DNA from: Treponema pallidum subsp. pallidum str. Nichols
GTDB taxonomy: Bacteria > Spirochaetota > Spirochaetia > Treponematales > Treponemataceae
Assembly: GCF_000410535.2 (NCBI RefSeq)
Contig: NC_021490.2
Coordinates: forward strand, 902,501-966,500
Direction: 5' to 3'
DNA: 64,000 bases
Shown: one piece after another, positions 19,545 to 28,689 of the stretch
Layout of the letters: the number at the start of each line of letters is the position of its first letter
How positions within the stretch are numbered: the stretch's first letter is position 1
Translations under genes and position numbers: made by a program
The notes under the pieces: model-generated
Seen by the model: only the letters and a program-made list of their open reading frames with translations
Databases searched by the model: none
Told to the model about the DNA's origin: nothing

Positions 19545-21719
19545 ATGCGTGTGCAAATTTTAGACCTACCCTCTTTTGGATACCACTTCATCACACAAAC
19601 CCATATCCCTCGCGGAAAAGACGAGTACTATCTCCGCTTTTCCCAGAGCGCCGAACCCCCACGTGCATGGAGACCATTGTCTAAGGAGGAAATTCACACC
19701 CTTATACAAAAGGGCAATCACTGCGATACCTGGCACGACGTTTTAGTAGCAGATCCGTTCGACGCGTCACTCATACGTAATTCATCATTTGCAGGGCTCG
19801 TACGCATCGCGTCGCTCGAGCGACGCCTTCTGCGATATCACGACTTTACCGTACCAACCGGTATTACCCACAGTACACTCATTTCGTGCGACGTCGGAGA
19901 AAATTGCGCCATCCATCACTGCGCATATATTTCTCACTACATAATTGGAAATCATGTCATCCTCAGCAGGATTGATGAGCTGTGTACCACTAACCACGCA
20001 AAATTCGGCGCAGGAATTATAAAAGACGGAGAACAAGAAGCAGTCCGCATCACCATTGATCCTCTCAACGAAACAGGCGGACGGAAAATATTTCCCTTCG
20101 TAGGGATGATCGCAGCAGACGCGTTTTTGTGGGCATGCCACCGAGACAGAACATTGCTCATGCAACGCTTCGAGTCAATGACTCAACAACAACACGACAC
20201 TCGCCGCGGATACTACGGAACGATTGAAACACAATCCGTTATCAAAAGCTGCCGTATCATCAAGGATGTGTGCTTCGGTCCTGGATCATACGTAAAAGGA
20301 GCAAACAAACTAAAAAACCTTACTGTTCAGTCATCTCTCCAGGAACCTACGCAAATAGGAGAAGGAGTAGAGTTAGTGAACGGGGTGATCGGATATGGTT
20401 GCCGTGTGTTCTATGGGGTAAAGGCGGTGCGCTTTGTACTGGGAAATAACTGCGCACTTAAATATGGTACCAGACTCATTCACTCAGTTTTAGGTGATAA
20501 CTCCACGATTTCGTGTTGTGAGGTTCTTAACGCACTCATCTTTCCCTACCATGAACAACACCACAACAACTCTTTCCTCATCGCAGCACTCATACGTGGT
20601 CAGTCAAATATTGCTGCTGGCTCCACCATTGGGTCAAATCACAATACACGCAAAAATGACGGAGAAATTATTGCGGGACGAGGGTTCTGGTCAGGACTTG
20701 CAAGTACCCTCAAACATAATTGTCGTTTTGCTTCTTTCGTATTAATCACGGGGAAAAATTACCCCGCAGAACTTGATATTCCATTTCCTTTTAGTCTTGT
20801 CACCAACAATGAACGGGAAAACAGATTAGAAATCATGCCCGCGTACTACTGGCTCTACAACATGTATGCGATTGAACGCAACGAAAAAAAATTCGCTGCG
20901 CGAGACAAACGAAAAACGAAAACACAAACAGTAGAAATCTCTGTCTTCGCTCCCGACACAATAGGAGAAATTGAAAACGCACTCGCTTTACTAGACAGCG
21001 CGATAGAGCGCGCGTGGGTTAACGCGGGAAACAGCGCGCTCACTGCCGAAGACATTGTCCTCAAACATCCCACCAAAGCACAGACAATCCCCGTACTGCT
21101 CACCGGCATAGAACACTCCACCCGATCAACACTTGTGCTAAAACCCTTAGAAGCCCGCAAAGCATACCGAGACATACTCATATGGTACTGCACAAAAACG
21201 CTCCTGTCTTTCTTTGAGCAAACAACACGCTGCATCTCCCACTTTACTTCGCACGATCCTAAAACTATCACACACAACTGGGTAAACATGGGAGGACAAC
21301 TCGTACCTGAAGATAAGTTTGAGACACTTCTACAAAACATTGAAACGGGAAAGTTCAAAAGTTGGCACCACATCCACAAAGAATACGACGCGCTTGCTGC
21401 CACGTACGAAACGGATAAAGCACTCCACGCCTATGCAGTGTTATGTTCTCTTGCACGAACAAGGATAGACGCACCGCTACTTTGCACCTACGTGCAACAC
21501 GCAATTACCATCGAAAAGTACAGAGTAACACAAATTCACAAAACGAGATGCAAAGACTATCTGAACCCCTTTCGAGAAATCACATACCGAAACCCTCTGG
21601 AGCGCAATGCGGTGCTTGGTACACCAGAAGAAGACCAGCTCATTAGGACGACGGAAGAAGAATCGGCTCACCTTTGCGCATTATACGCAAGGTACATCGC
21701 GCCACCCCATCTCGGCTGA
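19545..21719 (+). CDS. DUF4954-type left-handed beta-helix protein
   Basis: A 724-residue cytoplasmic protein without signal or membrane segments. From about residue 110 to 400 it has hexapeptide-like repeats with isoleucine/valine spacing (TLISCDVGENCAIHHCAYIS, IGEGVELVNGVIGYGCRVF, FVLGNNCALKYGTRLIHSVL), typical of acyl- or nucleotidyl-transferase beta helices. The rest is a conserved C-terminal helical region ending in a possible DUF6819-like part. Members occur in spirochaetes and Bacteroidetes; the reaction is unknown, and a sugar-nucleotide or acyl-transfer role is inference only. Promoter and AGGGAGA ribosome site are both good. It is monocistronic and convergent with lgt. Confidence 0.7.
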   Translation: MRVQILDLPSFGYHFITQTHIPRGKDEYYLRFSQSAEPPRAWRPLSKEEIHTLIQKGNHCDTWHDVLVADPFDASLIRNSSFAGLVRIASLERRLLRYHDFTVPTGITHSTLISCDVGENCAIHHCAYISHYIIGNHVILSRIDELCTTNHAKFGAGIIKDGEQEAVRITIDPLNETGGRKIFPFVGMIAADAFLWACHRDRTLLMQRFESMTQQQHDTRRGYYGTIETQSVIKSCRIIKDVCFGPGSYVKGANKLKNLTVQSSLQEPTQIGEGVELVNGVIGYGCRVFYGVKAVRFVLGNNCALKYGTRLIHSVLGDNSTISCCEVLNALIFPYHEQHHNNSFLIAALIRGQSNIAAGSTIGSNHNTRKNDGEIIAGRGFWSGLASTLKHNCRFASFVLITGKNYPAELDIPFPFSLVTNNERENRLEIMPAYYWLYNMYAIERNEKKFAARDKRKTKTQTVEISVFAPDTIGEIENALALLDSAIERAWVNAGNSALTAEDIVLKHPTKAQTIPVLLTGIEHSTRSTLVLKPLEARKAYRDILIWYCTKTLLSFFEQTTRCISHFTSHDPKTITHNWVNMGGQLVPEDKFETLLQNIETGKFKSWHHIHKEYDALAATYETDKALHAYAVLCSLARTRIDAPLLCTYVQHAITIEKYRVTQIHKTRCKDYLNPFREITYRNPLERNAVLGTPEEDQLIRTTEEESAHLCALYARYIAPPHLG

Positions 21720-21747
21720 TGGACCAGTCGGTGCATTCTTTTCATTT

Positions 21748-22746
21748 TCATACACGCGCTTTCCGCACACTATCCCGCTTGTGATACGCCGAAAGTGCGA
21801 ACATCCCACCCAAACCTGCGAGAATCATTAGAACACACAGAATCTGCCCGGTGGAAACATCACTCCATGACTGGAAAAGGTAAATCGGAGACGATTGCGT
21901 GGCGGAAAACCTGTACCCCAAATGCGCATCAGGCTGACGAAAATACTCAATAAAAAAACGAAACACTCCGTACCCCACCACATACAAACACACCAAAAAG
22001 CCGTTATACGTTTTTACCCGACGCGCACACCACAAAATACACCACAGCACAATTCCTTCAAAAAAAGCTTCATAGATTTGGCTAGGGTGACGAGGCAAAT
22101 TCACGAGCCGTGCACCTTCTTGCACGTGAATCCCCACCCTCTGTGCAAACTCCCTCACCCAAGGTTCAGAGGCAGGAAACATGTCAGATAAGGGAACATT
22201 CGGGAAAATCATGCCGATGGGGATATCAGTAATACGCCCATATAATTCAGCATTAAGGAAATTACCAATTCTTCCAAAAGTATACCCAAGTGGAGTTGAC
22301 GCTGCAGCGACATCGGCCCATGCAAGAAAGCTTCTCCCATGCGACTGAGTCCACAAGCCACCCCCCACGAGCGCGCCAATTAACCCACCGTGGTACGACA
22401 TTCCTCGCAATCCAACCCACTCACCCGTTTGCAAAGAAAACGGCCAAAAAATCAGCCATGGCTTGCGCATATACAGCAAATCGACCTCATACACCATGGT
22501 GGAAAAAACACGCGCCCCTATTAAAATGCCCAGAATCGTCCACGTAAAAAAACTCATAATGTCATCCTGCGTGACAGGCTCGCTCACCCGACTCCATTTA
22601 TCAAGCTCACCGCGCCGCACCTGGTAGCGAAACAGTATGTACGCGATACTGAATGCAACCACATACATGAAGCCGTACCAGCGAAAATAGGGAAAAGAAG
22701 GAATTATTTCCGGACGAATCCACGACGGATAGACAATACTCAACAT
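21748..22746 (-). CDS. lgt: Prolipoprotein diacylglyceryl transferase
   Basis: Inner-membrane enzyme that attaches diacylglycerol to the lipobox cysteine of prolipoproteins. The 332-residue protein shows about seven hydrophobic helices, the essential YHGGLIG segment and the Lgt signature GRIGNFLNAELYGR. The start at the ATG at 22746 follows GGAGG with nine-base spacing; the frame extends upstream to 22827 without support. The enzyme fits the several lipoproteins in this window. It is the last gene of the minus-strand cluster that begins with the 1127-residue exported protein, 150 bases behind the ParA-like gene. Confidence 0.95.
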   Translation of the reverse strand: MLSIVYPSWIRPEIIPSFPYFRWYGFMYVVAFSIAYILFRYQVRRGELDKWSRVSEPVTQDDIMSFFTWTILGILIGARVFSTMVYEVDLLYMRKPWLIFWPFSLQTGEWVGLRGMSYHGGLIGALVGGGLWTQSHGRSFLAWADVAAASTPLGYTFGRIGNFLNAELYGRITDIPIGMIFPNVPLSDMFPASEPWVREFAQRVGIHVQEGARLVNLPRHPSQIYEAFFEGIVLWCILWCARRVKTYNGFLVCLYVVGYGVFRFFIEYFRQPDAHLGYRFSATQSSPIYLFQSWSDVSTGQILCVLMILAGLGGMFALSAYHKRDSVRKARV

Positions 22747-22870
22747 CACACAACCTCCACCGCGTAAGGAAATGCACCGCGCACTACCCCGCCACCGTTT
22801 TCCGTTTATCCTGTCACCATTCACCACGCTCCGCGTAAACTGTATTCTCCCAAAAACACCCCCACAAATA

Positions 22871-22883
22871 GGGGTTATACCCC
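22871..22883 (-). terminator. Small hairpin after the ParA-like gene
   Basis: GGGGT and ACCCC form a short stem with a three-base loop, 14 bases behind the ParA-like stop codon on the minus strand, followed by a T/G-rich stretch. It is a weak terminator at best. Confidence 0.25.
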
Positions 22884-22896
22884 ACCCTCATGAAGT

Positions 22897-24033
22897 TCAC
22901 GCATTGCGCAATGTCTTATTTATTTTCCTTTGGAGGAGCAGATTTTGCTTCCTCAGAGTAGCAATTTCATACTGCTGAGCTTTTATGATCTCAGCAAGAT
23001 CTCCCACACACACTGTTTTGCTTTTTATCAAATCCTCAAGATAGTCCATACGAAACTGGAAATCCACTTCTGCTTCTGCTTCTGCAGAGGCAAAACTTCG
23101 TTCCACCAACCCTTCATAATCCTCAATGGAAGACGCCTCCTCACCCTCTGACTGCAAAATCTTATCGGCAATCCGGTACACTGCCTGGGCAATCAGTGAC
23201 TGCGGTTTGTACACAACAATGGGAAGACCAGAGGAGAGCGCGACATTCTGCTGCGTATCCTGGTATATGACCCCAAGGTACTCAAGCGTAATATTCAGAT
23301 ACTGCTCACACGAGCGGCGAATCTTTAACGCCTTATCCACATCCTTCGGATCTGCAATCATGTTCATGACTAGTCTCGGCCTAAAAGACCGCATCCGATC
23401 CAGAAGTACTGCAACTCCCCGCTGATCCACACGCTCAAGCTCAGCAAGAATCTTAGGCACATACATGCGCTGTACCGCCGCAGCATCAGACTTGAGATTC
23501 TCTAAAAAAATACTTCCCCCAGTCCCTTTCTTAAAGGCAGCGCACAACATTTTGAACACCACATTTTTTAGAAAAAGGTAGGCATTCAAAACCGCAGAAA
23601 CTGCAGGCTCAGTAACGATAATCCCTCGTGAAGAAAGGAGAAAAAACTCAAGCACTCCAAGATGAGTGCCTGCCCCCAAATCCAGCACCACATAATCAGC
23701 ATGCGTTTTTAACAAACCCACTGTTAGAGCCCGCCGCTGAGAAACCTTCAATGCAGCAAAGCCAGGTATCTCAGAATCTCCTGGCACAAGATATACATTG
23801 GGATATCCAGTTGGCACCATAATCTCTTCAAAAGAAGAGGCACCCATAAGGAATGTTCCCACTCCGTGCTTATTTCCCTTTTGGCCAAGCGCCAGATGCA
23901 AATTCGACGCGCCAAGATCTAAATCCGCTACTACTACCTTCTTCCCCGCTTGACCGAGCGCTATGGACAAATTTGCCGCAAGCAAACTCTTGCCAACCCC
24001 ACCCTTTCCACTCGCAATGGGTATAATCTGCAT
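22897..24033 (-). CDS. ParA/MinD-family ATPase with coiled-coil tail
   Basis: A 378-residue P-loop ATPase. The deviant Walker A KGGVGKS is at residues 10-16, followed by DLDLGASNLH and a Walker B-like DYVVLDLGAG. The fold is that of MinD/FlhG-type positioning ATPases. The C-terminal ~60 residues form a charged coiled coil (YLEDLIKSKTVCVGDLAEII, KQNLLLQRKINK) not typical of MinD, perhaps the contact for a partner. No MinE, MinC or FlhF lies next to it. It is instead 54 bases downstream of the large sensor phosphatase, which points to localisation or control of that system. The start has AAGGAG. Confidence 0.8.
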   Translation of the reverse strand: MQIIPIASGKGGVGKSLLAANLSIALGQAGKKVVVADLDLGASNLHLALGQKGNKHGVGTFLMGASSFEEIMVPTGYPNVYLVPGDSEIPGFAALKVSQRRALTVGLLKTHADYVVLDLGAGTHLGVLEFFLLSSRGIIVTEPAVSAVLNAYLFLKNVVFKMLCAAFKKGTGGSIFLENLKSDAAAVQRMYVPKILAELERVDQRGVAVLLDRMRSFRPRLVMNMIADPKDVDKALKIRRSCEQYLNITLEYLGVIYQDTQQNVALSSGLPIVVYKPQSLIAQAVYRIADKILQSEGEEASSIEDYEGLVERSFASAEAEAEVDFQFRMDYLEDLIKSKTVCVGDLAEIIKAQQYEIATLRKQNLLLQRKINKTLRNA

Positions 24034-24087
24034 TGCGTCTCCTTGTCACAACCCACACACCATGCAATAACCTGCACAACAGCGGCA

Positions 24088-27000
24088 CTATCTCTTTCTT
24101 ATTCCCAAGATAGTGAGATCATCGTATTGGTCGTCTTCTTTAATGAACGTATAATACAGGTACTCTTCGTACTCGCTGTTTACCTCTTTGCGCGCACAGT
24201 ACTCAGGGTACTGAACAAAATACCGTGCTAAAAACATATCCACTTTTTTATCCACCCTGATTTTATCAAGGTTGGTTGCCCGAGGGTGCTTATACATACG
24301 GAACACCTGCTCCACCGCCACAAGTGCGAGCACCGCTTCGTCTAGATTTCCTTCACAAGAGGAGAAATCAAATTCAAACTTTTCGCCTTCGACAGGGTTA
24401 TGCCACTTTTGTAGGGAAAAACCTTTCCTCAGAAAGACTGATTCGATAATGCTGCTGACACGCTCAGCTCCCAGCTCCTCTCCGGCCTGACCTACCGTAT
24501 GTGTCTCATGGGGCGCATCATGCGCAAGTCCCTGTTCCTGGCACAGTACCAGTTCAAACCGCTTGTTTCTAAAAAGACGCTTCGCCTCTTCTATGCCATC
24601 AGTATAGAGGAACAGGACATCACCTGTACGCAGGGTGAGGGTTTCCACACCAAACCCACCTTTCATATCAATCATAAAACTCGGGAATACCCCTGCAGCA
24701 GAAGTTTGCGCAAGCGTAATACGCTTCATTTTTCTTTGCTGCGCATCGTAAATATGAATTATATTATCCCCTGCATTGCAAAAGTGCACCGTACCGGACA
24801 CTGTATTAAAGATACACAGGGTAAAGGCTGCAAATCTTCCTTTAAACCCGCGCGCCTCAATGAGATCATTAATGCGAGAGACAATGTCGCTTAGGTTGAT
24901 ACCATGACTTTGAATATTCCAATCTTTAAAGAAGTTCTGGAAGAGCGTTGCCACTTCAACCATGATAAGCGCTGCGGGAACTCCCTTTCCTGCAACGTCG
25001 CATTTTATGATGGCATAATGCTGATCATCTAACTTAATGTAATCAAAGTAGTCCCCAGAAACGCCGAGCGCGCCTTCGTAATACCCAAAGAACTCCACGT
25101 GATCATCGCACGTATACCCAGATGTAAGCTTTCTCCCTTCAGTGTTGGTATCAAGCGGGATGAACATCTTTTGAATTTCCTTTCCAACCGTCAAATCCTT
25201 TGAGGCAAGCGCCGCCTTGATCAACCCTTCTGTCATATCGTTGATAGTTCTTCCGAGGAGAGCGATTTCATCCTGCCCTTTGATGGCAATCAGTTTTCCT
25301 TCAAGTTCTTCCTTTTTTTCCGTGTCGCGAATCATCGCCACATGACTTGCCAGCCTGCGTATAGGCTTGATGATAATAGAGGCAAGAATCCACGCGCCAA
25401 AGACCCCACAGGCGAGTGCGATTAAAGAAACGTAAAATACCATTTTAATGAGATCGCGCTGTAAACCCTCAATGTGCTCGAGCAATTCCTGCGTAGAGAC
25501 TTCTACAAACACAACGCCGTGCACAAAACTATCCGCGTGTCCGCGTTGGCGGTACAGGATGGGCTTATAGAAAAGGTAGGAGCTGTGACGCTTTGATAAA
25601 TTATCAACCCGATATTCAGGGTAGGAGCCCACCGCGTTGTTTGAAAATGTAGAAAAAATTTCCAAAAGCCTTTGATCCATTTGCCGCGTAATGGACTGAA
25701 TATCATCTCGGCGACGTACTGACCCCTGATCAGTGCGCAACGCAAGCGCAACTGCCTCCTGCGTCAGATCCGCAATACCCTTTGCTATCTTTTCTGCATC
25801 TTTCTTAACCTGTCTGTTCAAATCCTCCATTGCCGGCAAAATCTGCGCAATCCTTTTGTCAACAAAACGAGAATTGCCTTGCCGATATTCGGGCTCATTG
25901 AGCACCGTTTCAATATCGCTAAAATTCGTTGCCCACACAAAATCGATACCTTCTTCGTGAGGCTCTTCACTTTCTCCTGTGATAACCGCGTAACGCGCTT
26001 CGTGCAATGCCGTTGTTTGATTGGGCAAAAAGCCAAGCTCAAGCTTATTCTTCGCTGGAAGGTATACCTTTCCTGCCGCCACAAGACTTTCAAGCAACAC
26101 TTGAACCCGAGAAAAAAGATTTTTAGCCAGCAAATCTTTTTGTGTTTTTGAAAACCGCACTCCAAGCGGCACGGACACAATAAAAATGACAGATATAACC
26201 AGCGTAAGTGCAAACAGGATGAACTTCACCCGCAATCCTGCACCGTGTGTTTTCAGTGCCATAGCCTTTCGTCTCTTCTCTGACGGCATAAGCTCTCCTA
26301 TCATGAGCGCTTCCACTTGCTTTTTAAGTACAAACGCTTCTCCGACGATATCACCTATCCTGGTAAGTGACGCTGCAAACACCACACCCGCAAGAAAAAG
26401 CGCTATCAGCATGAACAGTGAAACAAAATTCACTCTCAATCCACCAGTGTGTGGGATACTCCACCGCACCTGATGCTCATAGTCGTACGCGCCGAATTTT
26501 ACCGTTCCCATTTCAGAAACCGTCACTCTTGACTCTGCAAAATGCACCCCACGAGCAGGGTGCCATACCCCCACGTGGTAAGAACCTTTTTTTAAATTAT
26601 CGATGTGTATGTCTGAAATAAGGTTGTCTGAACCAACGGCGAACTCCTGCGCATGCAATACCAAGTCATATGGAGCTTTGCGATCCCGATCGATGTATAC
26701 CTGACTGACTGTCCCTTGCGCACGAAACCCATTACCAACAATCGACATCTGCAATGAACCGGCAGGATCTTTTTTCACATCCACATAGCGAATGGCGGTG
26801 TAGGGTACGAAATGCCGTAAGGCAAAAAAGACAACTGCGGGCTCGCTCACGTTTCCAGAGCGATCAAGGGCATATACGCTAAAGCGATAGATGCCGTTCT
26901 CCTTATTAGTGAACGATACGGACGACTGCCTGCTGCGCGTGCCGTGCACGTCCACAGGTATAGGAAAGGCGCGCACGCAGCGCTGCTGAAATTCTTCGAA

Positions 27001-28689
27001 CGTTCGTACATCAGTATCCACACGCAGGGACGTTAGTGCTGAAAGCGGTGCCACCTGTTGTAAGCTCCAAAGGAAGCTGGTGTGATCGCGCTCCTCGTTT
27101 CCTTGCGCATCAGTACTGGGTTGATTCCAACTGAGTGTAAACGTGTTGCTCTTCAGCGCATGCGTGTTCTCCAGTAGAGGAGTTTGCAATTGTGGACGCG
27201 CAGCAGGCGTAGTACCCCGCGTGTATGAAAGGTACGCGGGAGCTGACTTATTGCCGGCGAAGTCCCACACCGTTACGGCCAAAAACCACGTGCCATCCTG
27301 CGTTGCCTCCAGTTCTATCTGAGGTTTGTCCGGAAAGTGTGCAACGTAATCAGGAGGAGCAGCAGGCTGCACGCCGCATTGCCACGCGTAGTTATACCCT
27401 GCAATGCCTGACGAATCCCGAGGAAATACAATGCGTACCCGCGCGCGCGTCCCCTTTCTTACCGCGTTTGGCGAAAAATTTTCTGCAATCAGGGTCGGTG
27501 GCTGTACACTCTGATCTGGACGCAAACGCATCACACGTGCACGCGCCCCTTCTCCCTCTTGCCAAAAAACCTCAAGGTGATTGTCAACGCGCACCGCATG
27601 CGGAAACAGCAAGGCATCCTCACTAGAACGTACGGCAGTAGTACTCCACGCGCCTTCCTTTTTCTGCGCGAGAAAAATGGTATTGAGCCCGGCTGACTCT
27701 CCTGCCCACACACAGAATGTGGTACCGTCGATATGCACAAAGTTGGGAGTGATGAGACGGTCAGAAGGTTCTGCCAGGCGGAGCGTAGTCCCGATTTTTC
27801 TCCCATAGCGATCGAGCTCGGCATAGCACATCTCGTATCGCGTCGACGTACGTTCAGAGCGCTCCCACGTAACTGCAAAACGATCATCTGAGAGACGATC
27901 CAAAAAGGGCCGCTGATTGTGATACTCATCAGGTTGTGTAACAGGCACAGGCGCAGACCACGTATTGCCCTGGTCAAAGCTAACGGTTGAATACAACTGA
28001 TAGCTTGCTCTCTCACCCTCTTGGTGATGTGCCTGAAACACCACTATTTCTTGGGCCTGCGTTGAAACATGCGAAGGCAAAAAGAGTCTGCGGCTAAATT
28101 CGGTAGACAAAAACTCCTGAAAGGGAGTCCAACGCTCCCCATCTTCGGATCGGCAAAGCAAGATAGAAAAGTGATCCTCAGAACCGTGAGAGGCAAACAG
28201 CAGCAGCGAGTCATCTGAAGCAACACTCACATAGGGGGCGACAATATCGCTTCCCTGAGAACGCAATACAGTATGCGTAAATGATTTTCCAAAATCCGTA
28301 GTTTTAAAGACGGTGATGGTGTGTGCATCAAAAGCGGCAGCAACAAAAATCTCATTTTTTCTGTTAACAGCAACGGAGGCAAGAGAAGGAGAACGGTGGT
28401 TGTACAAAAGGGGTGGAGAAAATGTACGCACGGTATGCCACGTACTGCCATCGTAAAAAGACGCAGACAGTCGTATTTCTCCCGAGGTAGCATTTTTTGG
28501 CGTCACTTCCTGCCATACGACGGCAACGACATCGTGCGAATACGCAACTTTGACGAAAGCGGCACGCTCAGTGCTGAGTGCCCACGGATCTTCCCAGTAG
28601 AGCTTATCTTCCTGAGCAACAAGTGGCAAAGCACAGATAGAAAGTACGCAAAAGATAAGACGCGAAAAAAAGCACAGACGAGCATTCAT
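24088..28689 (-). CDS. Transmembrane sensor with SpoIIE/PP2C phosphatase output
   Basis: A 1533-residue signal-transduction protein. After a signal peptide, a ~700-residue exported sensor contains Asp-box/BNR-like motifs (SFDQGNTWSAP, SEDGERWTPF, TTDFGKSFTHT), suggesting a beta-propeller, and then Fn3-like strands. TM segments are at about 755-780, 817-845 and 1083-1105, with a second extracytoplasmic region between the last two. A HAMP domain follows (IIIKPIRRLASHVAMIRDTE). The C-terminal PP2C of the SpoIIE/RsbU type shows GVSGDYFDYI, KCDVAGKGVPAAL and LFLYTDGIEEAKR, with its metal-binding aspartates. It should dephosphorylate a serine on an anti-anti-sigma-type partner, not encoded here. 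The start overlaps the upstream stop as ATGA. Confidence 0.9.
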   Translation of the reverse strand: MNARLCFFSRLIFCVLSICALPLVAQEDKLYWEDPWALSTERAAFVKVAYSHDVVAVVWQEVTPKNATSGEIRLSASFYDGSTWHTVRTFSPPLLYNHRSPSLASVAVNRKNEIFVAAAFDAHTITVFKTTDFGKSFTHTVLRSQGSDIVAPYVSVASDDSLLLFASHGSEDHFSILLCRSEDGERWTPFQEFLSTEFSRRLFLPSHVSTQAQEIVVFQAHHQEGERASYQLYSTVSFDQGNTWSAPVPVTQPDEYHNQRPFLDRLSDDRFAVTWERSERTSTRYEMCYAELDRYGRKIGTTLRLAEPSDRLITPNFVHIDGTTFCVWAGESAGLNTIFLAQKKEGAWSTTAVRSSEDALLFPHAVRVDNHLEVFWQEGEGARARVMRLRPDQSVQPPTLIAENFSPNAVRKGTRARVRIVFPRDSSGIAGYNYAWQCGVQPAAPPDYVAHFPDKPQIELEATQDGTWFLAVTVWDFAGNKSAPAYLSYTRGTTPAARPQLQTPLLENTHALKSNTFTLSWNQPSTDAQGNEERDHTSFLWSLQQVAPLSALTSLRVDTDVRTFEEFQQRCVRAFPIPVDVHGTRSRQSSVSFTNKENGIYRFSVYALDRSGNVSEPAVVFFALRHFVPYTAIRYVDVKKDPAGSLQMSIVGNGFRAQGTVSQVYIDRDRKAPYDLVLHAQEFAVGSDNLISDIHIDNLKKGSYHVGVWHPARGVHFAESRVTVSEMGTVKFGAYDYEHQVRWSIPHTGGLRVNFVSLFMLIALFLAGVVFAASLTRIGDIVGEAFVLKKQVEALMIGELMPSEKRRKAMALKTHGAGLRVKFILFALTLVISVIFIVSVPLGVRFSKTQKDLLAKNLFSRVQVLLESLVAAGKVYLPAKNKLELGFLPNQTTALHEARYAVITGESEEPHEEGIDFVWATNFSDIETVLNEPEYRQGNSRFVDKRIAQILPAMEDLNRQVKKDAEKIAKGIADLTQEAVALALRTDQGSVRRRDDIQSITRQMDQRLLEIFSTFSNNAVGSYPEYRVDNLSKRHSSYLFYKPILYRQRGHADSFVHGVVFVEVSTQELLEHIEGLQRDLIKMVFYVSLIALACGVFGAWILASIIIKPIRRLASHVAMIRDTEKKEELEGKLIAIKGQDEIALLGRTINDMTEGLIKAALASKDLTVGKEIQKMFIPLDTNTEGRKLTSGYTCDDHVEFFGYYEGALGVSGDYFDYIKLDDQHYAIIKCDVAGKGVPAALIMVEVATLFQNFFKDWNIQSHGINLSDIVSRINDLIEARGFKGRFAAFTLCIFNTVSGTVHFCNAGDNIIHIYDAQQRKMKRITLAQTSAAGVFPSFMIDMKGGFGVETLTLRTGDVLFLYTDGIEEAKRLFRNKRFELVLCQEQGLAHDAPHETHTVGQAGEELGAERVSSIIESVFLRKGFSLQKWHNPVEGEKFEFDFSSCEGNLDEAVLALVAVEQVFRMYKHPRATNLDKIRVDKKVDMFLARYFVQYPEYCARKEVNSEYEEYLYYTFIKEDDQYDDLTILGIRKR

